This document shows positions 23,725 through 35,004 of a DNA stretch of 64,000 nt, piece after piece; the stretch's first letter is position 1, and each line of letters opens with the position of its first letter. The stretch covers positions 1,638,501 through 1,702,500 of the forward strand of contig JAQFVV010000231.1 in assembly GCA_028023455.1 (NCBI GenBank), in the 5' to 3' direction. The position numbers and the translations under genes are program-made. The notes below the pieces were generated by a model. The model searched no databases. It worked only from the letters and a program-made list of their open reading frames with translations, and was not told where the DNA came from. The DNA comes from Epiperipatus broadwayi. Its lineage: Eukaryota; Onychophora; Udeonychophora; Euonychophora; Peripatidae.

Positions 23725-23860
23725 ATAAAAGACAAATGATCCCCAAGATGCATTTCGTGCTGAACCAGCACTCATCAGTTGGCCTAGGTCACTATCTCTC
23801 ATATATATCTCTATTATATGCGAAGTATTTATCTAGAGTAAATATATATAAATTCCTGCG
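23725..23860 (-). mobile_element. HHB element, 3'-truncated
   Basis: The minus-strand sequence keeps the region from the TATATA upstream part through the ribozyme, then leaves the family consensus just after the 3' strand of stem I. The tRNA-like end is absent. Confidence 0.75.
23727..23800 (-). ncRNA. Hammerhead ribozyme with intact core (HHB)
   Basis: Type I hammerhead. Minus-strand reading: stem I GAGATAGTGACCTAGGCCAA, core CTGATGA, stem II GTGCTGGTTCAGCAC (5 bp plus loop), GAAA, stem III TGCA, cleavage triplet ATC, then TTGGGGATCATTTGTCTT. CCAA pairs with TTGG, GTGA with TCAT, and GAGATA with TGTCTT across an internal loop. That two-part stem I is typical of fast natural hammerheads. TGCA leaves no loop in a monomer, so cleavage would need a dimer or tandem RNA. 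Confidence 0.88.
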
Positions 23861-23864
23861 TGAT

Positions 23865-23975
23865 TTGGTGTAGTGGCGAGTTGGCAGACTCTGGAGTTTA
23901 AAGTCCATAAACAGAGCATGCGTGATTCTGTCACTTCCGGAGTTCGAACTTTTTAGGAACTCCCGAAAGAAAGAA
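23865..23975 (+). mobile_element. tRNA-like SINE, family SE
   Basis: GATTTGGTGTAGTGGCGAGT is an A-box-like tRNA start. GCAGACTCTGGAGTTTAAAG matches the copy at 56450 (GCAGATTCTGGAGTTGAAGC). GGAGTTCGAACTTTTTAGGA near 23938 is B-box-like and is followed by the AACTCC block. Confidence 0.55.
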
Positions 23976-24903
23976 ATATTCGATTACTTTAACGTATAAA
24001 ATATACGCACTTATTATTTTGCATTTTAAACATATTTTAACATTGTGATATACGTGATTTAATATTTCTCTATCATTCTTTCAAATAATAAAACATTCGC
24101 AAGGATATTGACTTTAATTAAAATTCAATGCACCCCCTACTAAGATATAACTTCATCTTAATATCTCCAGCTATGCTTTTCTTAAGAGTCGATTAAGAAT
24201 TAGTCATGAAAATAATAGTAAAAGAAATAAATCTTTTTTTTTTATTTTAACTAGTTAATATTTTATTCTAAAATTTATATAAAAAAAAAAAATTCTGTTC
24301 TAAAAAAAAAAACCTGAATATATATATATATTTCTTTCAAAACTCCGAAGAAAACTAAAAATTAATTGGTTTTATAAAAGATTTGAATTCTATTCAATAT
24401 TTTAAAATCACAACATGTTTATTTCCATCATACAAACAATAATTTGCAATACTTAAGCAAAAGAAAAATAACATCAAGTAGGAAAGATTTGAAAGACCTA
24501 CCAATATAGATGAAGTTGCCTAGCAACAAATGAAACATGGCAGAATGTATCTTTGGAAAAAAAAATCCCATCCTTTTCATACAACACTTAAAAAACATTT
24601 TTTTATAAACTTTTTAACAATAACGAATTCCATTTTTATAATAGTAGATTGTGTAATTGAAAATCGGAATAAAATTTTAAATGTCATTGAGAAAAAGGAG
24701 GGAAGGGAGAGATTATATACAAATTCAGTTATAAGCGTCAATCATTTGAAAATACAAAAATAAATAGTTAATGTAATCAAGTATATATAAATACATGTGT
24801 ATATTTAATGCTGACTGTGATGGTTACTTAGTTATATAAATACAGGTGTATAATAAACACTAATTGTGATGTTGGATATTTAATTCTAGTTTTGCATATA
24901 CAC

Positions 24904-24918
24904 AATCAGAAATATTGT
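24904..24918 (+). repeat. Left 15-bp target-site duplication
   Basis: AATCAGAAATATTGT is repeated exactly at 25021-25035 around the SD SINE. Confidence 0.9.
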
Positions 24919-25020
24919 CAAGCATTGGTGGACGAGAGGTCAGCGACAGCTGCTTTACAAGGAATTATCCCGGGTTGGGTTCGCGTCCCGGCTGATGCTA
25001 TGACACATGAGAGAAAAAAA
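24919..25020 (+). mobile_element. tRNA-derived SINE, family SD
   Basis: About 102 bp: starts CAAGCATTGGTGGACGAGAG, contains an A-box-like GAGGTCAGCGACAGCTGC and B-box GGGTTCGCGTCCC, and ends ATGACACATGAGAG plus an A run. Exact 15-bp duplications and the A-rich end show LINE-type retroposition. Other copies: 42690, 46144, 46896. Confidence 0.9.
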
Positions 25021-25035
25021 AATCAGAAATATTGT
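25021..25035 (+). repeat. Right 15-bp target-site duplication
   Basis: Exact second copy of 24904-24918. Confidence 0.9.
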
Positions 25036-25266
25036 ACTCCTCAAAGTTAAAATTTTAAGTGTCGATGATAAGAAGAAATTATCCAATTAAAGTGAATTAA
25101 TTTCGCAACAAAAAATTAACTTTCAATAAACTATTTTAAATCAAATCAACAAGCAAAAAAAGATGAATAGACAAGAGTTCACGTGACATTAAACACCATC
25201 ACGTAACTTTTTCATATGCCGCTTTCGCGATCTATTCTTTTTATTCTACATAAGAGCCATTAATAT

Positions 25267-25481
25267 TTTGGGATTAGCGCTGACATAATCGTCCAACCAT
25301 AATTATTCTAACTGCCAATTACTCTAGCACTTGGTTTTCCTAATAATCACAATTATGCATGCATTCTGCCGTCGCAAACAAGGGCAGCAAAATTATTATG
25401 AAAACCTAAAGTGTTACAATAATCCTCAAAGTTAGAATAATTATGGCCAGACGATTATGTCATGACAGCGCTAATCCCAAA
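25267..25481. mobile_element. TIR element (MITE-like)
   Basis: Inverted arms 25267-25360 and 25397-25481. Outer parts share TTTGGGATTAGCGCT, ACATAATCGTC and CCATAATTATTCTAAC; inner parts share a weaker CACTT..GGTTTTC block. No coding capacity. The flanking duplication is not clear. Confidence 0.8.
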
Positions 25482-25659
25482 GTACCTAGCCATCAATTGA
25501 AAGCTTGAGAAATCAAAAAAACACTCGAGGGTATAATCCCTATAATATTCCTTTTCCAGACTGACTTCTGGCTTTTGCTTTAAATACAACATTGAAGACA
25601 ATGCTAAGTTAGGTGTAATTATATTTTGAATTATTTCAATCACCGAATATTAATTAAAT

Positions 25660-25815
25660 GTTTTCAGAAAGATGGAAGCCATAAGCTAGAAACTAGTCTG
25701 GGAATGCTGGGTAGGAAAGCACTGAATAGGTATTATAATGCACAACTTTCTAATACCTACTGATTAAAAGAGTTTACACTAGGTGGCACTATTGCATGGA
25801 AACATTTTTTAGCTA
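25660..25815 (+). mobile_element. HHA repeat fragments
   Basis: GGAAGCCATAAGCTAGAAAC followed by TAGTCTGGGAATGCTGG (25674-25710) is the right half of the HHA hammerhead: stem II, GAAA, palindromic CTAG, GTC cleavage site. At 25775 ACACTAGGTGGCACTATTGC is the HHA end. Confidence 0.6.
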
Positions 25816-26229
25816 ACATTGATTTAATAATAAAACTATGATGCACACCAAGGTAAATGAAATGAAATGTTGCACTGGATTTAAAGCTCATATTTGATAT
25901 ATTGGTAATTGAGTATAAAAAGACATATAATACGCCACTTCAGAAAATAAAATAATCGCATGATTAGTTAGTTATTCAGTGTTCACACATCAGAAAGAGT
26001 CCAGCTAGACCGACAATCAATAAACTTGAGTTCCAGAATATGCCATTATATTTCTGTGCTAAACCAAACAGGATAGTTCAAGTAATGATGAAGCTGAGAG
26101 AAAATAATACTGATTCTGGACAAAATGAACAAACAAAAGATGTAAAAAATAATAACAAAAATCGGTCAAGTGAAGATAGAAGTGACGATGAAATAAAAAA
26201 AATAGTATTTGGCAAAGGAGGCATTTGAT

Positions 26230-26690
26230 AAAAATATATATATTACATAGACATTTAAAGAAAGACATATGGACTATATTACTGCATGGTTGTGAAATGT
26301 AGCCAATGAGTAAAACTATTAAGACTCAGTTGAAGACCTTTAAGATGTAAAGAAGAATGAAGAAAACAAGTTGGTTGAATTAAATACCAAATGAGGATGT
26401 TTTGGAAAGAGAAAATAAAATAAGATTGACAAGATTAAAAATAAAAAGAGAAACTGGATTGGACATATATTTTTAAAAAAAATAGTAAAAGATGTTTTGA
26501 AAGAAATGGTGAATGGAAACAAAAAAAAAAGGACAAAGAAGACTGACCTAGCTGGATAATATAAAAAATGGAAAGAGATATGTGGAATTGAAGATCTTGG
26601 CAATGAACAAAAAAGAATGGTAAAGTGGATAAATTGTCTGTGGGGGTGCTTTCTGTCTATATCCATAGGACAGAAAATTATTGTTTCAAT
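26230..26690 (+). pseudogene. LINE C-terminal fragment
   Basis: Plus-strand frames read ILLHGCEM, RRMKKTSWLN, IPNEDVLERENKIRLTRLK and later EMVNG and AGYIKNGRRYVELK. This is the region after the RT thumb of the LINE family also seen at 19945. An apparent 108-residue minus-strand frame in the same place is its shadow. Confidence 0.65.
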
Positions 26691-26840
26691 TATACATATA
26701 AAAGAGAAATACTGTTTTCTAATTTGTGGTGAAGATGTGTAGTATTTAATATATCTTCAGAGTTAATATTTTTTTGTCATTCATTAATTAATATTTAGTA
26801 TATACCTCCAAGATTATGAATTCAATTAAGCAAAATGTGG

Positions 26841-26842
<2 letters not shown>

Positions 26843-26907
<65 letters not shown>
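26843..26907. repeat. (TA)n microsatellite
   Basis: About 32 uninterrupted TA units ending at TATATGTA. Confidence 0.98.
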
Positions 26908-26912
<5 letters not shown>

Positions 26913-27639
26913 TTAAAATGGCATGTAAGAACTAATGTAAGATAATGTAGTGGGTACACTTCAAATGAAATTAATAGCAATACTAAATGCAAAACGTTAG
27001 CCACTGAATCAAAATTAAACTTTATAGAAGAATGTATATGCAAACATATATTTCAAAAGTATAAAATTTTTATGAAACTTTTACCCAATTCAAGTGTCAT
27101 ATATCCAATTCAAGTGCCATAAACTGTTTGGCATTTTAGAAGAGTGGCAACTCTAGAGACAAAGATGTCTGAATCAAAGTTCGACCAACCACATGCCATG
27201 CTCAAAAATTTCAGGCATATTTGATAAAAGAAAACCTACATATAAAAAGAAGCATTGCACATATTAAGTTCAGAGATAATACCATTAAATTTTTAAACCT
27301 TAATATAACTGAATTTGCTCATAATACTATTTAGTCCTGCTATCCAATTTTTGGCAAATATTCCCAGAAGTATTGTGTAATGATTTTATTAATTGAGTTT
27401 CAAACTATGATATTAGGTTCATTCAAAACAAAGATCTATTGAATCGAAAGACATTATAATTATAACTGGGTTCAAATCAAAATCAACTAAACTTTGGCAA
27501 TTTTCTTCCTGGAAATTACCCCACAATGCCCCACAACTAACTTAACTAACTATAAATTATTAATTACTAAATGAATTTCTAACTACAAGATCACAAGATC
27601 ACCATTTGCTATTCTTACACAAACTGCTAAAACAACAGC

Positions 27640-28460
27640 AAACTCATCTCACTGATGAAAGACACAATCTAGTGCAAGTCTTTGCAATCAATGGATGCAG
27701 AAAGGTTTGTGCATAAAATGCCTACCTAGTGTCTACTCATACAACATCCCCAGACTAGTTTCTAGTTCATGTATTTTATGGCTAAACCTTCTTGCATCGA
27801 TTAATTACAAAGACTTGCACTTGGTGGCTCTACTGTATGGAGAATTTGGAACTCTTATTAACAGCATGTGCAAGCATATGAAATGGTGATCATGTGATGT
27901 TTTGATGATTTTATATCTATCCTGCCCATACGATAATGGTGACTGTGGTTTTTAAAAAACCAAAAACACCAAAACATATAGATGCTGAACTGAGTTCAGA
28001 TCTATATGACTATACAAGCAAATAAGCTTGGATTAGAAATGTTATAGTGTTTTCATCTTGGGCTCCTAAATTTTATAGTTAACAAAATAGGTAAAAGGTG
28101 GCTGCTAGAGGGTTGCATTAGATTCTAAGATTTGGGTGGAGTGCTCTCAAATCCAAAGCTCCTCACTGATGTCTGGCGACATTAGATGAGTAGGCACTAT
28201 AAAGGGATTTTATGCACAAACTTTCCTGCATCCATTGATTACAGAAGCTTGCACTTGGTGACACTATTATATGGACAGTTTGGTATTCTTATTAACAGAA
28301 AGTTTAAGCATATGAAATAGTGATCATGTGATGTTTTAATATTGGATGAGTAAGTATTAGATACAAATTTTATGCCCAAACCTTCTTTCATCTACTAATC
28401 ACTAAGACTTACGCTGGATGATACTACGGTAAGAAAAATTTTGCTACTGTGTTTCTACCT
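27640..28460 (+). mobile_element. Cluster of rearranged HHA copies
   Basis: At least three HHA pieces in alternating orientation. 27640-27770 is mainly minus and includes CCCCAGACTAGTTTCTAG, the complement of the hammerhead cleavage side. 27780-28110 is plus, with GGTGATCATGTGATGTTTTG and a middle part ATATAGATGCTGAACTGAGT. 28080-28460 is plus, with GGTAAAAGGTGGCTGCTAG, TCCTCACTGATG and the CACTTGGTGACACTATTAT end. The ribozyme is incomplete in each. The middle part recurs at 31740-31880 and 55050-55200, so the full HHA element is larger than the hairpin copies. Confidence 0.7.
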
Positions 28461-29075
28461 GTTATTAGTTTGGCAGTAAAAATCCTAGGATAATGTGATT
28501 CTTAATGTTATTACTAAGAATAAAAATCCTAGATTAGTTTTATTCTAGATGTTGTTAATCAGTAAATAAAGATCCTAGATTAATCTGGATTAATCAGATG
28601 AGTATTAAATCACTGATCATAAAAAGACCAAATTTGTCTGGAATATGATGCTATCTTGACCTCTAACGAGGCCATGTAAATCCCAATGATTACAGACTTC
28701 AGGTCATACCTTTATCTTAATTGGACCAGGTAAGTTAATATAAAATTGAGAACAGTAACATACAGTTTATGTCATATTTTATGACATTTAGTTCCAAAAA
28801 AGTATAATAAGCATTAATTAATTTATATATGCATGTACACACGCACAATATCCACTCTAGTAAATTTTACTTTCTTTATTCTTCCCTAATATTTCCTGTC
28901 ATCTTAAATTACTACAATGTTTTCTCTCATCTGGTCTTTTTTGTTACATCTCTTAGATTAACATACAAATTGATTCCCCGATGCAATCTAATTTCATTTC
29001 CTCAAGAATATCATAAAATAATCTTAAATAATGCACATGACTTATGGATAAATGTTATTAACCATAATGTTTTGT

Positions 29076-29085
29076 GTGATCTAAT
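29076..29085 (+). repeat. Left target duplication, 10 bp
   Basis: GTGATCTAAT is repeated at 29472-29481 (13 bp if one mismatch is allowed). Confidence 0.6.
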
Positions 29086-29471
29086 GTAATACAGCCTCCA
29101 TACAATAGTACCAGCCAGTGCAAGCCATAGTAATCAATGGATGCAAGAAGGTTTGTGCATAAAACCTCTATATAAGTGCCTACTCATCCAATATCCCCAA
29201 ACTTATTTTTACATTGTGGCTTTCATCAGTGAGGAGCCTTGGTTCTGCGATCACTGCACCTAGATCTTAGAGTCTAAAGCAACTCTCCAGCAATCACAAG
29301 TAGAAACTAGCTGTCGATATGGATGAGTAGGCAATAGATAGAGATTTTAAGCAAAACATTCTTGTATCCATTAGTTACTGTGGCTTCCACTGGGTGTTAC
29401 TACTGTATGGAAAGTTTGTCACTGTTTTAACAACTTTGTAAGCATAGGAAACGGTAATTATATGATGTTTA
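29086..29471. mobile_element. HHA foldback element
   Basis: Left arm about 29099-29190 (minus sense) and right arm about 29310-29420 (plus sense) are inverted copies of the HHA end region, with GCCAGTGCAAGCCATAGTAA and its counterpart. The middle holds the minus-strand ribozyme relic 29186-29246. The borders match the short direct repeats at 29076 and 29472, again suggesting insertion of an already inverted unit. Confidence 0.7.
29186..29246 (-). ncRNA. Hammerhead relic (HHA)
   Basis: Minus strand: CCAAGGCTCCTCA, core CTGATGA, AAGCCACAATGTA, AAAA, TAAGTT, TGGGGATATTGGAT. Stem I pairs TCCTCA with TGGGGA and CCAA with TTGG around an internal loop. GAAA is changed to AAAA and GTC to GTT, so it should be inactive. 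Confidence 0.65.
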
Positions 29472-30089
29472 GTGATCTAATATAGTGTTAGAGCAGTGTA
29501 TTCTAAGTTCAAATGCCATGGATTACAATCCCAGCTACAATTTCCATAGTCAAATCTTATGAGATCTCAAGTAATAATACAAATGTTAAGCATGATTCCC
29601 TTCCAAAACTTTTTTATATTACTTCAACTCCATATTTTTATTAAAACATATTGAACACTTCAAATCCATTATCACCAGATCTTTAGACCAGTATGGACAT
29701 GTTTCTTTTTTCCTCTGTCGCATTTCAATAAAGCTAGAAAGAGTTCTAAAAAAAAAATCAGATAGATATATTATTGATGGCAGAAGAAAAACCAGAACAT
29801 ATCATGGCTTTTAAATGTTTGAAAAAGCTCAATATCATCAGATGAAAAAAGTAGTAGATATAAACATCAACATATATAACCAGAAATAAAGATTACTAAC
29901 ATCAAACAATAAAAAATCTTCATCGATAGCTTTATCTGGAGAGAAGACATATATGCATCAGAGAAATAAACATTACAGTGATTTGAAAGAGACAAACTCA
30001 GAGATTGGGTCTTGGCACTATATGAGGAAGTTATGATGGCCAGCCAAAATAAAAAATAAGAAAATATTGAAGTTGATTGGAGATGACAG

Positions 30090-30560
30090 AAGTACTTTGG
30101 AGATCACTGCTCAAAGAAAAAACCCAAGAACCATGTTACTTATCAACTTTCATCGTTTTGTTAAATTTGAAATCTTCATGAAAAACCTAAAATACAAAAT
30201 CATTGCCTGTTTCATCTTTATGTTTGCAGCCTCATGTTGTTTTTCACAAATCCTACATTCCAAACATTAATCTTTCTATTCCTCCTTCCACATCCAGATA
30301 AACTGTCTAAATTCTTACCTTGCTTTTCCCTTCCTTTCTTGGTATCTAAAATACCTGCTAATGCCTCAAATAATAATAAGCTTTCTTCAGAATTATCATA
30401 TACTATTTTCTATTTTAGATATAATTTTTTTTATTTTTATATAATTTTAACCAATCTCTTTTCACATCCATTTTCCATTACTCTACTACTTTTTGTTTAA
30501 TCAACTTATTTAAATCTGTTTTCCATCTCTCACAATTTAATATGCTATATTCTCTGCAGT
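30090..30560 (-). pseudogene. LINE C-terminal fragment
   Basis: Minus-strand frames read NCERWKTDLNKLIKQKVVE, then IYDNSEESLLLFEAL, matching the ECKLIYDNSKESSLLFKA part of the LINE at 50015-50900, and a degraded cysteine-containing end. Stops and frameshifts throughout. Confidence 0.6.
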
Positions 30561-30639
30561 CTACTCAATTCCAACATCACATGATTTCTCATATGTTAAT
30601 AATAGGCTTCCAATAACCCTTATTTTCATCTTATTCTAG

Positions 30640-30830
30640 AGCCATCTATTGTCAACTTGAGCAATTAGTGGACACGCCAGAAGATATAGTGCTATAAAAT
30701 CCCCACTCCTAGACTGGTAATTAGTTTGAATACCACTCAAAGTAGTAAAAGGTGGCTTTCAGATGCATAAGCAGATTAGATCCAGGTTTGAATCCTACTC
30801 TTCACTACGTAAGCAAAAGCCAGAAATTAG
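30640..30830 (+). repeat. tRNA-like repeat related to HHA
   Basis: AGTAGTAAAAGGTGGCTTTC followed by a B-box-like CCAGGTTTGAATCCTACTC. Upstream, GAGCCATCTATTGTCAACTT matches a repeat at about 63145. Probably a diverged relative of HHA with a clearer tRNA-like head. Confidence 0.45.
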
Positions 30831-31518
30831 TGTGAAACATGGGGAGATTTTACTATGTATCATATTTTATCCAATGATGCCTAATTTATAGTAGACAATG
30901 CTTTTACAGTCTGACATATCACAAATACTTGAGACTAGGTAAATAATGCCAACTTGTGACTTTATTTTCAGTTGATGACTAGATACCATCTAATTTAAGG
31001 GATCTCATATTATCAACGCAGTATATTTTAAATATTCCTATGTGGGTTATATTTTTTTCGACTACAATGTATACTCTTAAAAATCAACATTAGTGCGCTT
31101 ATAATGCTACTCGCTTATTGAGAGGTAAATATGATTGCATTAACTTATTGAATATTTCCACCTCCCTTCAGAATACACAAGGCCATTATAGATATGTGCT
31201 ATAGTTTTAAAATCAATTCAAACTACATTTCTTACCAGCATACTAACAACTGTATATAGTGAAACACTACCAGCTAAAATAATAGTAAACATATGCAAGC
31301 ATTAGAAACAATTTAAGACTTTACTAAAGCCTTCTCCTATAGACAGAGAGAAAAGTTTAAAAGGAAAGTTTCAAAATGCCTTTAGCTTTCATTGAAAGCA
31401 TTTTATGAAAGTAAAACTTTTACAATTTAATCATTAAAATCATTAAGTGAATATCAAGAACATTAATCTGAAAACAACACTATGTGTGTGTTTGCATATG
31501 TGTGAACACTTATTGTAA

Positions 31519-31945
31519 CAGACAAAACTCTCCATACAGTAGTGCCACCTAGTGCAAACCAGAATAATCAATGAATGCAAGAAGGTTTATGCATAAAATC
31601 TATATATCTAGTGCCTACTCATCCAATATCCCCAGACTAGTTCCTAGCTTGTGGTGTGCTTCAGCGAGAATCCTTGGATCTGAGAGCACTGCACCTAGAT
31701 CTCAGAATCTAATGCAATCCTCCAGCAGCCATCTTTTGCCTTTTTTGTTAAGACCAAAATGAAAACAATAATGTTTTCAATCAAAGCTCTTTCATTTGTA
31801 TAGTCATATAGATCTGAACCCAGTTCAGCATCTATAAATTTTAGTGTCTGTGCTTTAAGAACCACTGTTACCATCATCACATTTGGCAAGTTTGGTATTA
31901 AACCATTAATAGAGAATGGTTATCATATGATGTTTAGTGGTTTAA
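31519..31945 (-). mobile_element. HHA element, long copy
   Basis: Minus-strand order: CATATGATAACC end inverted, middle part with GCTGAACTGGGTTCAGATCT, GGCAAAAGATGGCTGCTGGAG, the ribozyme relic (31621-31680), then TGGATGAGTAGGCACTAG and the CACTAGGTGGCACTACTGTA end at 31537. It covers nearly the whole inferred family. Confidence 0.75.
31621..31680 (-). ncRNA. Hammerhead relic (HHA)
   Basis: Minus strand: ATCCAAGGATTCTCG, CTGAAGC, ACACCACAAGCTA, GGAA, CTAGTC, TGGGGATATTGGAT. The stem I arms (ATCCAA with TTGGAT), the palindromic CTAG and the GTC cleavage triplet are kept. The core and the GAAA box are mutated. Confidence 0.65.
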
Positions 31946-32934
31946 AACTTATTTTCTGAAAAAGTAGGTTTTACATCTATGATGAGTTACCTGGTAAGAG
32001 GCTGTGAGAAAATATAACTTCCGATGCTTTTCTCTATTCATTTAGCATAAATTATTTGCTTATGGAGTATATATTTCATAAACAAAATCATAAATAGAAA
32101 TTGTCCCATCTATAGGTCATGCATGATCTAGAATTTCATGTCCAGATAAAATACATGAATTTTTTTCAGGTGTCTGAATATTTCCAAGCAAGCATCACAT
32201 TTTTTAGAAAATTAATCCAAAGGCAATTCAGTTAACTTAATAATTCTTGGTTGGTATTATTCTTATTAAAAATTTGACTTAAAAGCATCAAATTTTCTAC
32301 ACTCACAACTCTAATATTACTTATTTTAGATGCATATATTAATGATTATTACTAATCTTTTATAAAACTGGAGATTATTATTCCAAACCCAGATGTAAAC
32401 TTTATGTCCAATTATTTTTATATAGAGAATAAACTAAGAATAAAAAGGCTAATAATTCTCAACTATCTGTTGAGTAATATCTTCAACTTTAATTAGCCTT
32501 CCATCAAAAGAAATGCTCTATGTAGTTATGGTAGTGGCAAAGTATCAGACTCTAAAAATCAAATTCCATGAAATATGACCTTATCTTTGTCACATCCAAT
32601 AGTTGAACATCTTATGAACTGCTGAACCATAATCCACTTCAATTATTTTTCTACTCATAATCTAAATGTTTTAATATAATATTTAAAGACTGTGATGTGG
32701 CTGAAGGGTATTAATCTTCACTTGATATGCCATAATATCTCATACCAGAATTAAATTTTAAAAAAATTGCATAAAGACATGTGATGCTTGAAAATCAGCT
32801 GTGAAAATGGAGCTTTATGTGATCAATGAACATTTAACTCTAGAGCTCATCCATTCTGATTTGTATTAATCTGCCCAAGGCATTCTGGAACCAATCAATG
32901 CACATATGTACATAGATTATTTATAAATTGTAAA

Positions 32935-33060
32935 AATATAGAAGATTGAGAAAAAATATAGAAGTGTTAAAAGAGACATTCTTAGTGTACCAAAGTATGT
33001 CTGCAATGTTTGTGACCTAGAATTGGAATCTAGATTGGATAAAGCCTAATTTCTTTTTCA
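32935..33060 (+). pseudogene. LINE C-terminal finger fragment
   Basis: The frame reads VPKYVCNVCDLELESRLD, close to NVPTCSICRYN..SRIDS at the end of the LINE at 5080-7010. It is the C-terminal zinc-finger start of the same family. Confidence 0.55.
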
Positions 33061-33149
33061 TGTTCAAATAGCATTTCCTTTTAGAAAGCACATAGACTAC
33101 CCAATTATACATCCACAATTAGAAATAAATGAATATAAATTAATCCCAG

Positions 33150-33395
33150 AATTAAATAAGCTTGGATGAAGTGCTTTTTATAGAAATAACTTAAAATTAA
33201 AAAGAATGGTGCCTAGATATTCAAAAAGGAAGATTTTTAATGGATTACATGTGAGATGGATGGATGAAATAAGAAAGTGTGCAGGGGTGATGTGGAGAAG
33301 AGAAGCTAAAGATCGAAGAAGATGGATTAAACTTGGAAAGACCTTCATCCTGAAGTGGATTGATAATGGTTGATAATGGTTGATGATGATGATAA
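33150..33395 (+). pseudogene. RTE-like 3' end with internal deletion
   Basis: Reads SAFYRNNLKLKRMVPRYSKR (with a stop upstream) then jumps to LHVRWMDEIRKCAGVMWRRE and KLGKTFILKWIDNG, ending in TGATAATGGTTGATGATGAT. About 320 bp present in the 60784 copy are missing in the middle. The (TGA)n 3' end is intact. Confidence 0.8.
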
Positions 33396-33469
33396 CTACT
33401 TATGAATACTTAATTACTTATCAGAAGAGCAATAGAGATTGTATACTATTCAATAATCTCAAAAGATTA

Positions 33470-33735
33470 TGTTGGAGTAACAAGAATACGTCAAAAGTGA
33501 AATCTATGGCTAAGCGAATAAATGTTATTGCCAACATTGAAACAATTAAAGGATAGAAATGTAGCTAGATATATTTCTAGAAAACTTAATAATAGATGAA
33601 CAGTTGACTAATTCCCATGAGGAGATCTCATATGAAATGGATAGATGAAATAATTTTCTAGTAGGATATATAGAAAAGAGGTAACCCACCAGAAAACAAC
33701 TACATTAAACTTGGAAAGACTATTCTGTGGTAATA
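33470..33735 (+). pseudogene. RTE-like fragment
   Basis: Degraded equivalents of LLGVTRIRQK, VARYISRKLNNR, WMDEI and LNLERLF in RTE order. It lies just downstream of another RTE end, so the two were separate insertions or a duplication. Confidence 0.6.
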
Positions 33736-35000
33736 ACTATTATAAGTCTCACCATCCGCATTAAGAAAGACTTCACTTTCATTACTCTCCATCAGGAAGT
33801 TATCGGAGAGACCTTTTTAATAAGCAGTACATTGTTTATATTTATCAATAACATTATGTTAGAATGTTTAAAAAAATATGAATTTTCCTTTAATAATAAT
33901 ATAACACAAAACACTCTGTGATGATGTTCCAGGCATGAGAGATTATTAAAATTTGCAGAGTGGCTATATCTCTAAGATGCCGCAAACGTTGTGCTCAGTG
34001 AAGAGATAACGCAATAGCAAATTAACCTGAAAAAGTGCTCACTGATTTTAGAACAACTTTACAAGCAAATCTTTTTAAAGAAACTGAAAACACCAAAATG
34101 TAAATAGTACATGGTGGTGTTAAATGGTCAACTCAGTCATGGGTTTGACCTCAATACTCCAGTGAAGTAATTTTTGAACCTCTGTTTAGAAATGCATTTT
34201 GTAGAATGTGTTGAGGAGAAAAAGAGTGAAATCAATTTTGGGCAAAAAGACAGTTGGAGTAAATTAATAATAAACTAATGATCAGATTTCTTTAGTCAAA
34301 GGACAAGAAAAACAGACATGTCACTTTTCTATGTACAGACAAAATTTTCTTCACCCCCAATAATCTTTAAGTCTCATATTTTTAATTTTTATTATATACC
34401 GTGTTTGGAGCATTTACTTTGAACTCTTTCAAATGATTTGTCCTTTACCAAAACGTATTACATAATTTCTCTCCTTTGAATGTCAAATAATACATAACAC
34501 ACACACCCCATACACACTTGTCTCCTTGCTTTCCTCTTTCACTTTCGTCCTTTTTCCTTTTTCTCTATTTCTCCCTACCTCTTTCCTTACTCTCCCTTCT
34601 CTACCATAATTTCTCTTAAATTATAACATCTCTCATTTTATCTCACCAAATATATTTTAAATCCTTATCTTCAAAAATTCCAATTACTGGCCACACTTCT
34701 TTTGCAAAGACGTCATGCCAACTTCATACACTATTACATTCTCTATCAGAGTCCAAAATAAGTATTGTCTTTGTTTTCTTTATATTTTCATGAATCTTAA
34801 AACTATGTTCTGAGGAGTCATAATATTCTTCCCTTTTGTATTCTCTCCAAAATCTTATCTTTGTCAATTTATATCATTTTTTTAATAATCTGCCTCATAT
34901 CCTTACAATATTTAGTCAATAAATCTTACAATTCTTATTATTAGATATTCATAGTTTTTCATATTCATATTGTGAACTATATAATAAGAATTACAGTAAG
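33736..35000. other. No feature recognised
   Basis: AT-rich; a pyrimidine-rich plus strand at about 34540-34620 is low complexity. A short ORF at 33727-33921 has no recognisable content. Confidence 0.45.
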
Positions 35001-35004
35001 TATT

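Noticed and set aside
26340-26666. 108-residue minus-strand frame
   Set aside because: It lies antisense to a LINE fragment recognisable on the plus strand.
26843-26907. CRISPR or other direct-repeat array
   Set aside because: Simple TA repeat only; no spaced repeats anywhere in the window.
31501-31950. Target duplication around the long HHA copy
   Set aside because: Only about 7 AT-rich bases (ACTTATT) match, which chance can explain in this sequence.
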